Source: Streptomyces diastaticus subsp. diastaticus (GTDB lineage: Bacteria > Actinomycetota > Actinomycetes > Streptomycetales > Streptomycetaceae). Taken from it: a DNA stretch of 64,000 nt. The notes below the pieces were generated by a model. That model worked only from the letters and a program-made list of their open reading frames with translations. It was not told the DNA's origin and did no database searches. The stretch spans positions 744,001 through 808,000 of the forward strand of contig NZ_BLLN01000003.1 in NCBI RefSeq assembly GCF_011170125.1, given 5' to 3'. The stretch's first letter is position 1. The number at the start of each line of letters is the position of its first letter. The position numbers were made by a program, and so were the translations under genes. Shown here piece by piece: positions 24,448 through 36,756 of this stretch.

Positions 24448-27400
24448 ATGGCCGATCCCTCCAGCTACCGTCCGAAGCCGGGACAGATTCCCGATTCCCC
24501 GGGCGTCTACCGCTTCCGCGACGAACACCGGCGGGTGATCTACGTCGGAAAGGCGAAGAGCCTGCGCCAGCGCCTGTCCAGCTACTTCCAGGACCTGGCC
24601 GGCCTCCACCCGCGCACCCGCACCATGGTCACCACCGCCGCCTCGGTGGAGTGGACGGTGGTCTCCACCGAGGTCGAGGCGCTCCAGCTGGAGTACACCT
24701 GGATCAAGGAGTTCGACCCCCGGTTCAACGTCAAGTACCGCGACGACAAGAGCTACCCGTACCTCGCGGTGACGATGAACGAGGAGTTCCCCCGCGTCCA
24801 GGTCATGCGGGGCCAGAAGAAGAAGGGCGTGCGCTACTTCGGCCCGTACGGCCACGCCTGGGCCATCCGCGACACCGTCGACCTGCTGCTGCGGGTCTTC
24901 CCCGTCCGCACCTGCTCGGCGGGTGTCTTCAGGAACGCCGCCCGCACCGGCCGGCCCTGCCTCCTCGGCTACATCGGCAAGTGCGCCGCCCCCTGCGTCG
25001 GCCGCATCAGCCCCGAGGACCACCGTGACCTCGCCGAGGAGTTCTGCGACTTCATGGCCGGCCGCACCGGCGCCTACCTGCGCCGGCTGGAGCAGCAGAT
25101 GCGGGAGGCCGCCGAGGAGATGGAGTACGAGCGGGCCGGGCGCCTGCGCGACGACATCGAGGCGCTGCGCCGCGCCATGGAGAAGTCCGCCGTCGTGCTC
25201 GCCGACGCCACCGACGCCGACCTCATCGCCGTCGCCGAGGACGAGCTGGAGGCGGCCGTCCAGATCTTCCACGTGCGCGGCGGCCGGGTCCGCGGCCAGC
25301 GCGGCTGGGTCACCGACAAGGTCGAGGCGGTCGACACCGCCGGCCTCGTCGGTCACGCCCTCCAGCAGCTCTACGGCGAGGAGCGCGGCGAGGGCGTCCC
25401 CAAGGAGGTCCTGGTCCCCGCCCTCCCCGACGACCTCGCCGCCGTCTCCCAGTGGCTCGGCGACCGGCGCGGCACCCAGGTCTCCCTGCGCGTCCCGCAG
25501 CGCGGCGACAAGAAGGCCCTGATGGAGACGGTCCAGCGGAACGCCCAGCAGTCCCTGGTCCTGCACAAGACCAAGCGCGCCTCCGACCTGACCACCCGCT
25601 CCCGCGCCCTGGAGGAGATCGCCGAGGCCCTGGAGCTGGACAGTGCCCCGCTGCGCGTCGAGTGCTACGACATCTCGCACTTCCAGGGCGACGACGTGGT
25701 GGCCTCCATGGTCGTCTTCGAGGACGGGCTGGCCCGCAAGAGCGAGTACCGCCGCTTCCAGATCAAGGGCCGGGCGGGCGACACCCAGCTCTGGCACGGC
25801 CAGGGCCAGGACGACGTCCGCTCCATGCACGAGGTGATCACCCGCCGCTTCCGCCGCTACCTCAGCGACCGGGAGCGCACCGGCGAGTGGACCGAGGAGC
25901 AGGACGCCACGGAGGGGGGCGAGGTCACCGCCTCCCTCACCGACGAGGACGGCCACCCCAGGCGGTTCGCCTACCCGCCGCAGCTCGTCGTGGTCGACGG
26001 CGGTCAGCCGCAGGTCGCCGCCGCCCAGCGTGCCCTGGACGAGCTGGGCATCGACGACATCGCCGTCTGCGGCCTCGCCAAGCGCCTGGAGGAGGTCTGG
26101 GTCCCCGGGCAGGACGACCCGGTCGTCCTGCCCCGCACCAGCGAGGGCCTCTACCTCCTCCAGCGCGTCCGCGACGAGGCCCACCGCTTCGCCATCAGCT
26201 ACCAGCGGGCCAAGCGCTCCAAGCGCGTCCGCACCAGCCCCCTCGACGACGTCCCCGGTCTCGGTGAGACCCGCAAGCAGGCCCTGATCAAGCACTTCGG
26301 CTCCGTCCGCAGACTGCGTGCCGCCACCGTCGAGCAGATCTGCGAGGTCCCCGGCATAGGCCGCAAGACCGCCCTCGCCGTCGCAGCCACCCTGTCCCGG
26401 TCCGCCCCGACGGTCGCGGTCAACACCGCGACGGGCGAGATCGTGGGCGACGACGACACGGAACAGGGAGCGGCGGAAGCCGGGCAGGAGCCGGACTCCG
26501 GGGAGGGGACCGCACCCGGGGGGCCCGCCGGCGCGCCGACGGACACCCCGGCACCGGACGACGCGCACCGGGAGACGGACGGCGCGCCCGCCACCGGTAC
26601 GGGCACTCGGCCCGGTCCGGACGCCACGAGGACGCCCGGACCCTCCGGCGAGGAACCGGGAGCCGTGGCGGCAGCCGCCTCCGGCGGGACAGGCGCCCCG
26701 AGCGGTGACCGTTGCGAAGGCACGGCTGAGGGCACCGGTGGAGCGGACACCGACCCCGGGACGCGCGGCGCGGACGGCCCGGCGGACGGGCCCTTCTCCG
26801 CGCCGGGTGACCCGGGTGCGGACGGGCCGCCGTCCGCGCCGGGGGCCGGAGGGGAGACCTCCCGCGCCGGGCGTGGCGGCGACGTGGCGCCGGGCCCGGG
26901 CGGACCGGACACCTCCGGGAGCTCCGGTGCACAGGCGGGGCCGTCCGCGCCCGTGAGCGGCGAGGAAGCGGCAGGTACCGGCGAAGTGGGCGACGGCGTG
27001 CGCCCCGCCACCGGGCCCGGCGGCGGGGCGGAGCCGGAGCAGACGCGCGACACGCCCGGCTGGACCCCCGCGCCAGGTTCCCTGGGCGAGTCCGGGCGGA
27101 CGGGCGTGCCCTCGGCGTCCGGCGCCGCGCCGGAGCCGGGCGACCGCCGTGTTCCCGACGGCCCGCGGGCGGCGCCCCCGGGACCGTCGGGACCCGGCCG
27201 CCCGTCGGGTGTGCCCGGAGCGGACGGGGAGGCGGCGCAGCCGCTGCGTCCGGCGGCGTCGGCGCCCCAGCCGGGGGAGGCGGGGGAAGCACGGGCGCCG
27301 AAGGAGGGCGGCCCGCAGCCGCTCCAGGGGGCGGCTCCGCAGCCCGCCGAGGGGCAGCCGGGCCGCAGAGAGGACACCACCGCCCCGTCGGCGGGCAATT

Positions 27401-27579
27401 CCCCGGCACCGCACCGCGCGGCCGGTTCCCCGGACGGCGGTGCGGCGGGACAGACTGGAGAGCCGGGGGTGTCCGGTCCGGCCGAGCAGGACGGGCCGGG
27501 TGACCGGACAGCACCGGACGGCGTGCCTGACCAGGCACCGCCGCAGACCGCACCGAGGAACCGGGGGCAGCAGACATGA
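24448..27579 (+). CDS. uvrC: Excinuclease ABC subunit C (UvrC) with very long disordered tail
   Basis: 1043 residues, against roughly 600-730 in relatives. GIY-YIG nuclease domain at about 11-92 ([19 protein letters not shown]), UVR domain near 205-240, RNase H-like endonuclease about 380-550, and helix-hairpin-helix pair about 605-655. It cuts both sides of a lesion after UvrA/UvrB. The last 380 residues (from about 660) are Gly/Pro/Ala/Asp/Glu-rich low-complexity sequence with no recognisable domain, all in frame. The stop overlaps rapZ's ATG. ATG 24448 is favoured by the -10 element seven bases upstream. The core call is certain; the tail is the odd feature. Confidence 0.95.
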   Translation: MADPSSYRPKPGQIPDSPGVYRFRDEHRRVIYVGKAKSLRQRLSSYFQDLAGLHPRTRTMVTTAASVEWTVVSTEVEALQLEYTWIKEFDPRFNVKYRDDKSYPYLAVTMNEEFPRVQVMRGQKKKGVRYFGPYGHAWAIRDTVDLLLRVFPVRTCSAGVFRNAARTGRPCLLGYIGKCAAPCVGRISPEDHRDLAEEFCDFMAGRTGAYLRRLEQQMREAAEEMEYERAGRLRDDIEALRRAMEKSAVVLADATDADLIAVAEDELEAAVQIFHVRGGRVRGQRGWVTDKVEAVDTAGLVGHALQQLYGEERGEGVPKEVLVPALPDDLAAVSQWLGDRRGTQVSLRVPQRGDKKALMETVQRNAQQSLVLHKTKRASDLTTRSRALEEIAEALELDSAPLRVECYDISHFQGDDVVASMVVFEDGLARKSEYRRFQIKGRAGDTQLWHGQGQDDVRSMHEVITRRFRRYLSDRERTGEWTEEQDATEGGEVTASLTDEDGHPRRFAYPPQLVVVDGGQPQVAAAQRALDELGIDDIAVCGLAKRLEEVWVPGQDDPVVLPRTSEGLYLLQRVRDEAHRFAISYQRAKRSKRVRTSPLDDVPGLGETRKQALIKHFGSVRRLRAATVEQICEVPGIGRKTALAVAATLSRSAPTVAVNTATGEIVGDDDTEQGAAEAGQEPDSGEGTAPGGPAGAPTDTPAPDDAHRETDGAPATGTGTRPGPDATRTPGPSGEEPGAVAAAASGGTGAPSGDRCEGTAEGTGGADTDPGTRGADGPADGPFSAPGDPGADGPPSAPGAGGETSRAGRGGDVAPGPGGPDTSGSSGAQAGPSAPVSGEEAAGTGEVGDGVRPATGPGGGAEPEQTRDTPGWTPAPGSLGESGRTGVPSASGAAPEPGDRRVPDGPRAAPPGPSGPGRPSGVPGADGEAAQPLRPAASAPQPGEAGEARAPKEGGPQPLQGAAPQPAEGQPGRREDTTAPSAGNSPAPHRAAGSPDGGAAGQTGEPGVSGPAEQDGPGDRTAPDGVPDQAPPQTAPRNRGQQT

Positions 27580-28511
27580 CCGAGCGTGACGGAGAAGAGG
27601 CACAGGTGAGTACGGGCACGACCGGCGACACGGCGGAGGCCGGCGAGACGGCCATCCCCGAGCTGGTGATCATCTCCGGGATGTCCGGCGCCGGGCGCAG
27701 CACCGCGGCCAAATGCCTGGAGGACCTCGGCTGGTTCGTCGTCGACAACCTGCCGCCCGCCCTCATCCCCACCATGGTGGAGCTGGGCGCCCGTTCCCAG
27801 GGGAACGTCGCGCGGATCGCCGTCGTCGTCGACGTGCGCGGCCGCCGCTTCTTCGACAATCTGCGCGAGTCCCTCGCCGACCTCGACGTCAAGAACGTCA
27901 CCCGGCGCATCGTCTTCCTGGAGTCCTCCGACGACGCGCTGGTGCGCCGTTTCGAGTCGGTGCGCCGCCCGCACCCCCTGCAGGGCGACGGCCGCATCGT
28001 CGACGGCATCGACGCCGAGCGCGACCTGCTGCGTGAACTGCGCGGCGACGCCGACCTCGTCATCGACACCTCCAGCCTCAACGTCCACGAGCTGCGCGCC
28101 AAGATGGACGCCCAGTTCGCGGGCGACGAGGAGCCCGAGCTGCGGGCCACCGTGATGTCCTTCGGATACAAGTACGGCCTGCCCGTCGACGCCGACCTCG
28201 TCGTCGACTGCCGCTTCCTGCCCAACCCGCACTGGGTCCCCGAGCTGCGGCCCTTCACCGGGCTGAACGAAGAGGTCTCGCAGTACGTGTTGAGCCGTCC
28301 GGGCGCCAAGGAGTTCCTGGACCAGTACACCGAGCTCCTCCAGTTGATCAACCGCGGCTACCGCCGGGAGGGCAAGCGGTACGTGACGATCGCGGTCGGG
28401 TGTACCGGCGGCAAGCACCGTTCCGTGGCCATGTCCGAGAAGCTCGCCTCCCGCCTCGCCTCCGAGGGCGTCGAGACGGTCGTCGTCCACCGAGACATGG
28501 GCCGGGAATGA
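27576..28511 (+). CDS. rapZ: RNase adapter protein RapZ
   Basis: 311 residues. P-loop GMSGAGRS at residues 35-42, with Arg where Lys is usual, then the RapZ fold and C-terminal domain ending with TGGKHRS and VVHRDM. RapZ binds nucleotides and, in proteobacteria, links cell-wall precursor (GlcN6P) levels to small-RNA decay; its role in Streptomyces is less clear. The first 28 residues are a Streptomyces-type acidic extension. It overlaps uvrC and the next gene by ATGA, fitting the conserved uvrC-rapZ-yvcK-whiA cluster. Confidence 0.93.
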   Translation: MTERDGEEAQVSTGTTGDTAEAGETAIPELVIISGMSGAGRSTAAKCLEDLGWFVVDNLPPALIPTMVELGARSQGNVARIAVVVDVRGRRFFDNLRESLADLDVKNVTRRIVFLESSDDALVRRFESVRRPHPLQGDGRIVDGIDAERDLLRELRGDADLVIDTSSLNVHELRAKMDAQFAGDEEPELRATVMSFGYKYGLPVDADLVVDCRFLPNPHWVPELRPFTGLNEEVSQYVLSRPGAKEFLDQYTELLQLINRGYRREGKRYVTIAVGCTGGKHRSVAMSEKLASRLASEGVETVVVHRDMGRE

Positions 28512-29569
28512 CCGGCCGCCCCTCGCGCCTGCGGCGGACGCGGAGGTCCACGCCGGCCACGACACCCCTCGGCTGGTCACCGCGTCCGCGCCCGCGCGGC
28601 CGCGGTGCCCAGCCCAAGGTCGTGGCCCTCGGCGGCGGGATGGGCCTGTCCGCCTCGCTGACCGCCCTGCGCCGCATCACCGGCGACCTCACCGCCGTCG
28701 TCACCGTGGCCGACGACGGCGGCTCCAGCGGCCGCCTCCGCGACGAGCTGGGCGTGCTGCCCCCGGGCGACCTGCGCAAGGCGCTGGCCGCGCTCTGCGG
28801 CGACGACGACTGGGGCCAGACCTGGGCCCGGGTGATCCAGCACCGCTTCCACTCCCGCGGCGACCTGCACGACCACGCCGTCGGCAATCTGCTGATCGTC
28901 GCCCTGTGGGAGCAGCTCGGCGACCACGTCCAGGCGCTCGACCTGGTCGGCACCCTGCTCGGCGCGCACGGCCGGGTACTGCCCATGTCCGCCGTACCCC
29001 TGGAACTGCAGGCGCTGGTGCGGGGCCACGACCCGGCCCGTCCGGACGACGTGGACACCGTCCGCGGCCAGGCGACCGTGGCCCTGACCCCCGGCGAGGT
29101 GCAGTCGGTGCACCTGGTGCCGCACGACCCGCCGGCCGTGCCCGAGGCGGTCGAGGCGGTCCTGGACGCGGACTGGGTGGTGCTCGGCCCGGGGTCCTGG
29201 TTCTCCTCGGTCATCCCCCACCTGCTGGTGCCCGAACTGCTCGACGCGCTGCTCTCCACCAAGGCCCGCCGGGTCCTCTCACTCAACCTCGCGCCGCAAC
29301 CCGGAGAAACCGAAGGCTTCTCCCCGCAGCGTCATTTGGAGGTTTTGGCCCGACACGCCCCTAAACTCGCCCTGGACGTGGTGCTCGCCGACGAGGCGGC
29401 CGTGCCCGACCGTCTCTCGCTCGACGACGCCGCCCGGCGTCTGGGCGCGACGGTCGAGCTGGCGCCCGTGGCCCGCCCTGACGGCAGCCCCCGGCACGAC
29501 CCGGAGCTGCTGGCGGCCGCGTACGACCGTATTTTCCGGATGCATGGAAGGATCGGCCCATGGCGATGA
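28508..29569 (+). CDS. yvcK: YvcK/GlmR-family (CofD-like) protein
   Basis: 353 residues. After a basic, low-complexity 35-residue start come the family hallmarks: [12 protein letters not shown] (about 41-52), [23 protein letters not shown] and GNLL. The fold resembles 2-phospho-L-lactate transferase. Relatives bind UDP-sugars and adjust central carbon flow to cell-wall synthesis. ATGA overlap with rapZ, and ten bases overlap with whiA, show tight coupling. Exact role in this organism is inferred from family and cluster. Confidence 0.9.
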   Translation: MTGRPSRLRRTRRSTPATTPLGWSPRPRPRGRGAQPKVVALGGGMGLSASLTALRRITGDLTAVVTVADDGGSSGRLRDELGVLPPGDLRKALAALCGDDDWGQTWARVIQHRFHSRGDLHDHAVGNLLIVALWEQLGDHVQALDLVGTLLGAHGRVLPMSAVPLELQALVRGHDPARPDDVDTVRGQATVALTPGEVQSVHLVPHDPPAVPEAVEAVLDADWVVLGPGSWFSSVIPHLLVPELLDALLSTKARRVLSLNLAPQPGETEGFSPQRHLEVLARHAPKLALDVVLADEAAVPDRLSLDDAARRLGATVELAPVARPDGSPRHDPELLAAAYDRIFRMHGRIGPWR

Positions 29570-30549
29570 CGGCAGCGGTGAAGGACGAGGTCTCCCGGCT
29601 TCCCGTCACCCGCACCTGTTGCAGGAAGGCGGAGGTATCCGCGGTCCTGCGGTTCGCGGGTGGGCTGCACCTGGTGAGCGGCCGCATCGTGATCGAGGCG
29701 GAGCTGGACACGGCGATGGCCGCCCGGCGCCTCAAGCGGGACATCCTGGAGATCTTCGGCCACAGTTCCGAACTGATCGTGATGGCCCCCGGCGGACTGC
29801 GCCGCGGTTCGCGCTACGTGGTGCGGGTGGTGGCCGGCGGTGACCAGCTCGCCCGGCAGACGGGGCTGGTCGACGGCCGCGGCCGCCCGATCAGAGGGCT
29901 GCCGCCGCAGGTCGTCTCCGGCGCCACCTGCGACGCCGAGGCGGCCTGGCGTGGCGCGTTCCTCGCCCACGGCTCGCTCACCGAGCCCGGCCGCTCCTCC
30001 TCCCTGGAGGTCACCTGCCCCGGCCCGGAGGCGGCCCTCGCCCTGGTCGGCGCGGCCCGCAGGCTCTCCATCGCCGGCAAGGCCCGCGAGGTGCGCGGCG
30101 TCGACCGGGTGGTGGTCCGCGACGGTGACGCGATCGGCGCGCTGCTGACCCGCCTCGGCGCCCACGAGTCGGTGCTCGCCTGGGAGGAGCGGCGGATGCG
30201 GCGCGAGGTGCGCGCCACCGCCAACCGCCTGGCCAACTTCGACGACGCCAACCTCCGCCGCTCGGCGCGGGCGGCCGTCGCCGCCGGGGCCCGCGTCCAG
30301 CGCGCCCTGGAGATCCTCGGCGAGGAGGTTCCCGAGCACCTGGCGGCCGCCGGCCGGCTGCGCATGGAGCACAAGCAGGCGTCGCTGGAGGAGCTGGGCG
30401 CGCTCGCCGATCCGCCGCTCACCAAGGACGCGGTGGCCGGGCGCATCCGGCGCCTGCTGGCCATGGCCGACAAGCGGGCCCAGGACCTGGGCATCGCCGG
30501 CACCGAGGCCGGCCTCAGTGAGGACCTCGCCGACCATCTCGTCGGCTGA
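29560..30549 (+). CDS. whiA: Sporulation transcription regulator WhiA
   Basis: 329 residues. The N-terminal two-thirds resemble LAGLIDADG homing endonucleases without catalytic use, and the C-terminal part (about 245-329) is a helix-turn-helix for DNA binding. WhiA acts with WhiB in Streptomyces to switch on division genes for sporulation. The start ([15 protein letters not shown]...) matches the family closely; the ATG at 29566 is an alternative. Last gene of the uvrC cluster, followed by a terminator hairpin. Identity is very secure and marks the organism as a sporulating actinomycete. Confidence 0.96.
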   Translation: MAMTAAVKDEVSRLPVTRTCCRKAEVSAVLRFAGGLHLVSGRIVIEAELDTAMAARRLKRDILEIFGHSSELIVMAPGGLRRGSRYVVRVVAGGDQLARQTGLVDGRGRPIRGLPPQVVSGATCDAEAAWRGAFLAHGSLTEPGRSSSLEVTCPGPEAALALVGAARRLSIAGKAREVRGVDRVVVRDGDAIGALLTRLGAHESVLAWEERRMRREVRATANRLANFDDANLRRSARAAVAAGARVQRALEILGEEVPEHLAAAGRLRMEHKQASLEELGALADPPLTKDAVAGRIRRLLAMADKRAQDLGIAGTEAGLSEDLADHLVG

Positions 30550-30607
30550 CGCGCCCCCGCGGTCAACCCGGCGGGCGCCACTCGCCCGTACGGATGACGT
30601 ACCGCCC

Positions 30608-30641
30608 GGCCCCGCCCTCCCGGTCACGGGGGAGCGGGGCC
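30608..30641 (+). terminator. Terminator hairpin after whiA
   Basis: GGCCCCGCCCTCCC (30608-30621) pairs with GGGGGAGCGGGGCC (30628-30641) with one bulge. It closes the uvrC-whiA unit, about 60 bp beyond the stop. Confidence 0.6.
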
Positions 30642-31896
<1,255 letters not shown>

Positions 31897-31935
31897 CCGC
31901 ACCTCGCACGGCAGGCAGCACCGCACGATGAGTGA

Positions 31936-31976
31936 CAGGGTCCGGACCCGCGCGACGCAGCGCGGTCCGGGCCCTG
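31936..31976 (+). terminator. Hairpin between gap and pgk
   Basis: CAGGGTCCGGACC (31936-31948) pairs with GGTCCGGGCCCTG (31964-31976) with a single mismatch. It may partly terminate gap transcripts or protect their 3' ends. Confidence 0.5.
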
Positions 31977-32046
31977 TCGCACGCCGCACGCCGGCCCCCA
32001 CGACCATGCAGCACGAGAGCAGAGCCACGAGCCCAGGAGAGCAGTC

Positions 32047-33258
32047 ATGAAGACGATCGACCAACTTCTCGACGAGGGAGTGAACGGCAAGCGGGTCTTC
32101 GTCCGCGCCGACCTCAACGTCCCCCTCGCCGACGGGCAGATCACCGACGACGGCCGCATCCGCGCCGTCCTGCCGACCGTCCAGGCCCTCACCGGCGCCG
32201 GCGCCAAGGTGGTCGTCGCCTCCCACCTCGGCCGGCCCAAGGGAGCCCCCGACCCGGCCTTCTCGCTGCTGCCCGCGGCCGAGCGGCTCGGTGAACTCCT
32301 CGGCGAGCCCGTGGCGTTCGCCCAGGACACCGTCGGCCCCGCCGCCCACGCCGCCGTCGACGGGCTGGAGCCCGGCCAGGTCGCGGTCGTCGAGAACCTC
32401 CGCTTCAACCCGGGTGAGACCAGCAAGGACGACGCCGAGCGCGGCACCTTCGCCGACGCACTCGCCGCGCTGGCCGACGTGTACGTGGGCGACGGCTTCG
32501 GCGCCGTGCACCGCAAGCACGCCTCGGTCTACGACCTCCCGGCGCGCCTGCCGCACTACGCCGGCCACCTCATCGCCACCGAGGTCGGCGTCCTCAGGAA
32601 GCTGACCGACGACGTCCAGCGCCCCTACGCGGTGGTCCTCGGCGGCGCCAAGGTCTCCGACAAGCTCGGCGTCATCGACAACCTGCTGGAGAAGGCCGAC
32701 CGCATCCTGATCGGCGGCGGCATGGTCTTCACCTTCCTCAAGGCCAAGGGGTACGAGGTCGGCGCCTCGATGCTCCAGGAGGACCAGATCCCGGTCGTCC
32801 AGGAGTACCTGAAGCGCGCCGGGGAGAAGGGCGTGGAGTTCGTCCTCCCGGTCGACGTGGTCGTCTCCGGCGGCTTCCCCGACCTGAAGGCGAAGGAGGC
32901 CACCCACCCGGACGTCGTCCCCGCGGACGCCATCCCGGCCGGCCAGATGGGGCTGGACATCGGCCCCGCCACCGCGGAGCTGTACGCCACCAAGCTCGCC
33001 GACGCCCGCACGATCTTCTGGAACGGCCCCATGGGGGTCTTCGAGCACCCCGACTACGCTGACGGCACCCGGGCAGTGGCCCAGGCCCTGCTCGACTCCC
33101 CGGCCTTCACGGTCGTCGGCGGCGGCGACTCCGCCGCGGCCGTCCGGCTGCTGGGCTTCGACGAAAACGCATACGGACACATCTCGACCGGCGGCGGCGC
33201 CAGCCTCGAATACCTCGAGGGCAAGACGCTCCCCGGCCTCGCCGCACTGGAGGACTGA
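32047..33258 (+). CDS. pgk: Phosphoglycerate kinase
   Basis: 403 residues, normal length. N-domain motif RVFVRADLNVPL (16-27) and substrate-binding SHLGRPKG; C-domain GGAKVSDK, NGPMGVFE and GGGDSAA for the nucleotide. It makes ATP from 1,3-bisphosphoglycerate. The ATG is preceded by GGAGAGC. Six bases separate it from tpiA, so the two are one operon. Confidence 0.97.
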   Translation: MKTIDQLLDEGVNGKRVFVRADLNVPLADGQITDDGRIRAVLPTVQALTGAGAKVVVASHLGRPKGAPDPAFSLLPAAERLGELLGEPVAFAQDTVGPAAHAAVDGLEPGQVAVVENLRFNPGETSKDDAERGTFADALAALADVYVGDGFGAVHRKHASVYDLPARLPHYAGHLIATEVGVLRKLTDDVQRPYAVVLGGAKVSDKLGVIDNLLEKADRILIGGGMVFTFLKAKGYEVGASMLQEDQIPVVQEYLKRAGEKGVEFVLPVDVVVSGGFPDLKAKEATHPDVVPADAIPAGQMGLDIGPATAELYATKLADARTIFWNGPMGVFEHPDYADGTRAVAQALLDSPAFTVVGGGDSAAAVRLLGFDENAYGHISTGGGASLEYLEGKTLPGLAALED

Positions 33259-33264
33259 ACCACC

Positions 33265-34053
33265 GTGACTGACACTGCCCAGGGACGCACCCCGCTGATG
33301 GCGGGCAACTGGAAGATGAACCTCAACCACCTGGAGGCCATCGCCCACGTCCAGAAGCTGGCGTTCGCCCTGTCCGACAAGGACTACGACGCCGTCGAGG
33401 TCGCGGTCCTGCCGCCCTTCACGGACCTCAGGTCGGTCCAGACGCTGGTCGACGGCGACAAGCTCAAGATCAAGTACGGCGCCCAGGACATCTCGGCGCA
33501 CGACTCCGGGGCCTACACCGGCGAGATCTCCGGCCCGATGCTGGCGAAGCTGAAGTGCTCCTACGTGGCGGTCGGCCACTCGGAGCGCCGCCAGTACCAC
33601 GGCGAGAGCGACGAGCTGTGCAACGCCAAGGTCAGGGCCGCCTTCAAGTACGGCATCACCCCGATCCTCTGCGTCGGCGAGGGCCTCGACGTCCGCAAGG
33701 CCGGCGAGCAGGTCCCGCACACCCTCGCCCAGGTCGACGGCGGTCTGAGGGACGTCCCCGCCGAGCAGGCCGAGACGATCGTCATCGCCTATGAGCCGGT
33801 ATGGGCCATCGGCACCGGTGAGGTCGCCACCCCGGAGGACGCCCAGGAGGTGTGCGGGGCGATCCGCGGCCGCCTGGCCGAGCTGTACTCGCAGGAGCTG
33901 GCCGACAAGGTCCGCATCCAGTACGGCGGTTCCGTCAAGGGTGGCAACGTCGCGGCGATCATGGCCCAGCCCGACGTGGACGGCGCCCTGGTCGGCGGTG
34001 CCGCGCTGGACACGGACGAGTTCGTCAAGATCGTCCGCTTCCGCGACCAGTGA
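33265..34053 (+). CDS. tpiA: Triosephosphate isomerase
   Basis: 262 residues. Asn15 and Lys17 (AGNWKMN), catalytic His105 (VGHSERR) and Glu177 ([11 protein letters not shown]) are all present, with the phosphate loop GGSVKGGN. It interconverts dihydroxyacetone phosphate and glyceraldehyde-3-phosphate. GTG start. The last six codons plus stop are duplicated immediately downstream (19 bp at 34036-34054 and 34059-34077), an odd partial tandem copy. Confidence 0.97.
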   Translation: MTDTAQGRTPLMAGNWKMNLNHLEAIAHVQKLAFALSDKDYDAVEVAVLPPFTDLRSVQTLVDGDKLKIKYGAQDISAHDSGAYTGEISGPMLAKLKCSYVAVGHSERRQYHGESDELCNAKVRAAFKYGITPILCVGEGLDVRKAGEQVPHTLAQVDGGLRDVPAEQAETIVIAYEPVWAIGTGEVATPEDAQEVCGAIRGRLAELYSQELADKVRIQYGGSVKGGNVAAIMAQPDVDGALVGGAALDTDEFVKIVRFRDQ

Positions 34054-34077
34054 GCCCGCGCTTCCGCGACCAGTGAG
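34036..34077 (+). repeat. Tandem duplication of the tpiA 3' end
   Basis: CGCTTCCGCGACCAGTGAG occurs at 34036-34054 and again at 34059-34077, with four bases between. The first copy ends the coding sequence; the second is outside it. Looks like a recent slippage event. Confidence 0.8.
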
Positions 34078-34100
34078 TATGCGGTAGAGCGGAATCGGCG

Positions 34101-34106
34101 TACCCT
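34101..34106 (+). promoter_or_regulatory. Possible secG -10 element
   Basis: TACCCT lies about 70 bases before the secG start in the 119-bp gap after tpiA. A clear -35 is not seen. Confidence 0.3.
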
Positions 34107-34172
34107 TGCGGGGGCCGGGGCACCTGACCCGGCCCCCGCAGTCCATCCAGTTCCGAGGAAGTTGGTCCAGCC

Positions 34173-34406
34173 GTGGTTATGGGGTTCTCGATCGCCCTGA
34201 TCGTCTTCAGCCTGCTGCTGATGCTGCTGGTGCTGATGCACAAGGGGAAGGGCGGCGGCCTCTCCGACATGTTCGGTGGCGGCATGCAGTCCTCCGTGGG
34301 TGGCTCCTCGGTCGCCGAGCGGAACCTCGACCGGATCACGGTCGTCGTCAGCCTGCTCTGGTTCGCCTGCATCGTGGTGCTCGGCCTCCTGATGAAGCTG
34401 GACTGA
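34173..34406 (+). CDS. secG: Preprotein translocase subunit SecG
   Basis: 77 residues with two membrane helices (about 3-22 and 53-73) and a conserved Gly-rich cytoplasmic loop (KGKGGGLSDMFGGGM). SecG joins SecYE and assists SecA-driven export. GTG 34173 or ATG 34179. Gene order tpiA-secG is common in actinobacteria and many other bacteria. Confidence 0.95.
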   Translation: MVMGFSIALIVFSLLLMLLVLMHKGKGGGLSDMFGGGMQSSVGGSSVAERNLDRITVVVSLLWFACIVVLGLLMKLD

Positions 34407-34508
34407 GCCACCCGGCACCGCCGGCGCCGGTCCCGATCCGGTCGCGCGCTCTATCATGAGGCGTGCGCCCGGCGGGCACCGCGTCCGCGGAGCCCTCGAA
34501 TCCGCCCC

Positions 34509-34537
34509 CTGGACGCCTGTCGCGGCATCCGTACACT
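34509..34537 (+). promoter_or_regulatory. rbpA-family gene promoter
   Basis: CTGGAC (34509-34514) and TACACT (34532-34537) are separated by 17 bases, a good HrdB-type promoter layout, about 60 bases before the start of the gene at 34598. Confidence 0.45.
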
Positions 34538-34597
34538 GGTGCGCCCGCGGCGGAGCCGGTCACGCTTCGCGGCACCATCACGCAGGGAGTGACGACT

Positions 34598-34933
34598 GTG
34601 GCAAGTGGCAACGCGATCCGCGGCAGCCGGGTCGGAGCGGGGCCCATGGGGGAGGCCGAGCGGGGCGAGTCGGCACCGCGCCTGCGGCTCTCCTTCTGGT
34701 GCGCCAACGGACACGAGACCCAGCCGAGCTTCGCCAGTGACGCGCAGGTCCCCGAGACCTGGGACTGCCCGCGCTGCGGTTTCCCCGCCGGCCAGGACCG
34801 GGACGACCCCCCGGCCCCGCCGCGCACCGAACCGTACAAGACGCACCTCGCCTACGTCCGTGAGCGGCGCTCCGACGCCGACGGCGAGGCGATCCTCGCC
34901 GAGGCCCTGGCCAAGCTCCGCGGCGAGATCTGA
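34598..34933 (+). CDS. RbpA-family RNA polymerase-binding protein
   Basis: 111 residues. The core has FWCANGHETQPSFA, then CPRCG, a two-Cys-pair zinc or RbpA core domain, followed by KTHLAYVRERRSDADGEAILAEAL, the sigma-interacting C-terminal pattern (THLAYVRERRS...). RbpA family members bind RNA polymerase and principal sigma factors in actinobacteria. This copy sits between secG and pgi and may be a paralogue rather than the main RbpA. GTG 34598 has CAGGGAG upstream. Its stop is followed by a hairpin. Confidence 0.85.
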   Translation: MASGNAIRGSRVGAGPMGEAERGESAPRLRLSFWCANGHETQPSFASDAQVPETWDCPRCGFPAGQDRDDPPAPPRTEPYKTHLAYVRERRSDADGEAILAEALAKLRGEI

Positions 34934-34946
34934 ACGGCGCGCCGCC

Positions 34947-34974
34947 CGGCCACCGGCTGTTGGCCCGGTGGCCG
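34947..34974 (+). terminator. Hairpin after the rbpA-family gene
   Basis: CGGCCACCGG (34947-34956) pairs with CCGGTGGCCG (34965-34974), 8-nt loop, then TCCTCT. Likely terminator. Confidence 0.6.
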
Positions 34975-35020
34975 TCCTCTGGCCTCTCTGTGGCACCACC
35001 GCGGGCGTCCCGCCATCAAT

Positions 35021-35026
35021 TAGGTT
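35021..35026 (+). promoter_or_regulatory. pgi -10 element
   Basis: TAGGTT fits an actinobacterial -10 and lies 48 bases before the pgi ATG, with a GAAGGCGG site nearer the start. The -35 is unclear. Confidence 0.4.
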
Positions 35027-35074
35027 GGTGGGGCAGCGGGGCAAGCCGAGACGAGAGAAGGCGGAAAGTCACCG

Positions 35075-36745
35075 ATGAACCCAGCAAGCCGAACCGAGCT
35101 GTCCCAGCGGCCGCAGTGGACCGCGCTCGCCGACCACCGCGCGGCGCTCGGCGAGGTGAGCCTGCGGCAGTTGTTCGCCGACGACCCGCGCCGCGGTGAG
35201 CGGTACACCCTCCAGGTCGGCGACCTGCACATCGACTACTCCAAGCAGCTCGTCACCGACGAGACGCTGACGCTGCTGCGGGAGCTGGCCGAGGCCACCG
35301 GCGTGGCCGGACTGCGCGACGCGATGTACCGCGGCGAGCGGATCAACACCACCGAGAACCGCGCGGTCCTGCACACCGCGCTGCGCGCGCCGCGCGGCGC
35401 CGTCATCGAGGACGGCGGCCCCGGCGGCCCGAACGTCGTCCCCGAGGTCCACGAAGTCCTCGACCGTATGGCCGGCTTCGCGGAGAAGGTGCGCTCCGGC
35501 GAGTGGACCGGCGCCACCGGCCGGCCGCTGCGCACCATCGTCAACATCGGCATCGGCGGCTCCGACCTCGGCCCCGCCATGGCCTACGAGGTGCTGCGCT
35601 CCTTCTCCGACCGCGACCTGACGGTGCGTTTCGTCTCCAACGTCGACGGCGCCGACCTCTACGAGTCGGTCCGCGACCTCGACCCGGCCGAGACGCTCTT
35701 CATCGTCGCCTCCAAGACCTTCACCACCATCGAGACCGTCACCAACGCCGAGGCCGCACGTCGTTGGCTCCTCGACGGTCTCGGCGCCGGGCCCGAGGCC
35801 GTGGCGCGGCACTTCGTCGCGCTCTCCACCAACGCCGAGAAGGTCGCCGAGTTCGGCATCGACCCGGCCAACATGTTCGAGTTCTGGGACTGGGTCGGCG
35901 GCCGTTACTCCTACGACTCGGCCATCGGCCTCTCCCTGATGGTCGCCATCGGCCCCGAGCGGTTCCGCGAGATGCTCGACGGCTTCCACCTGGTCGACGA
36001 GCACTTCCGCACCGCGCCCCCCGAGGCCAACGTGCCGCTGCTGCTGGGCCTCCTCGGCATCTGGTACGGCAACTTCCACGGCGCCCAGTCGCACGTGGTG
36101 CTGCCCTACTCGCACTACCTCTCCCGCTTCGCCGCCTACCTCCAGCAGCTCGACATGGAGTCCAACGGCAAGCGCGTCCAGCGCGACGGCGTCCCCGTCG
36201 CCTGGCAGACCGGGCCGGTCGTCTGGGGCACCCCCGGCACCAACGGCCAGCACGCCTACTACCAGCTGCTCCACCAGGGCACCAAGCTGATCCCCGCCGA
36301 CTTCATCGGCTTCGCCCGGCCCGTCGACGCGCTGCCGCCCGGCCTCGCCGGCCAGCACGACCTGCTGATGGCCAACTTCTTCGCCCAGACGCAGGCACTC
36401 GCCTTCGGCAGGACCGCCGAGGAGGTCCGCGCCGAGGGCGTCCCGGAGGAACTGGTGCCGCACCGCACCTTCCCCGGCGACCGGCCCACCACCACCATCC
36501 TGGCCGACGAGCTGACCCCCTCGGTCCTCGGCCAGCTCGTCGCCCTCTACGAGCACAAGGTGTTCGTCCAGGGTGCCGTCTGGGGCATCGACTCCTTCGA
36601 CCAGTGGGGCGTGGAGCTCGGCAAGGTGCTCGCCAAGGAGGTCGAACCGCTGCTGACCGCCAAGGAGGGTGAGCGCTCCACCGACTCCCTGGACACCTCC
36701 ACCGCCGCCCTCGTCGCCCGCTACCGCGAGCTGCGCGGCCGCTGA
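35075..36745 (+). CDS. pgi: Glucose-6-phosphate isomerase
   Basis: 556 residues. Signature [14 protein letters not shown] (about 153-166), catalytic-region motifs SKTFTTIET and [26 protein letters not shown] and the Lys in [17 protein letters not shown] are all present. It interconverts glucose-6-phosphate and fructose-6-phosphate, linking glycolysis to the pentose-phosphate pathway. The gene converges with pgl-opcA-zwf-tal-tkt, which consume glucose-6-phosphate on the other branch. Confidence 0.97.
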   Translation: MNPASRTELSQRPQWTALADHRAALGEVSLRQLFADDPRRGERYTLQVGDLHIDYSKQLVTDETLTLLRELAEATGVAGLRDAMYRGERINTTENRAVLHTALRAPRGAVIEDGGPGGPNVVPEVHEVLDRMAGFAEKVRSGEWTGATGRPLRTIVNIGIGGSDLGPAMAYEVLRSFSDRDLTVRFVSNVDGADLYESVRDLDPAETLFIVASKTFTTIETVTNAEAARRWLLDGLGAGPEAVARHFVALSTNAEKVAEFGIDPANMFEFWDWVGGRYSYDSAIGLSLMVAIGPERFREMLDGFHLVDEHFRTAPPEANVPLLLGLLGIWYGNFHGAQSHVVLPYSHYLSRFAAYLQQLDMESNGKRVQRDGVPVAWQTGPVVWGTPGTNGQHAYYQLLHQGTKLIPADFIGFARPVDALPPGLAGQHDLLMANFFAQTQALAFGRTAEEVRAEGVPEELVPHRTFPGDRPTTTILADELTPSVLGQLVALYEHKVFVQGAVWGIDSFDQWGVELGKVLAKEVEPLLTAKEGERSTDSLDTSTAALVARYRELRGR

Positions 36746-36756
36746 CCGGTACGGAA

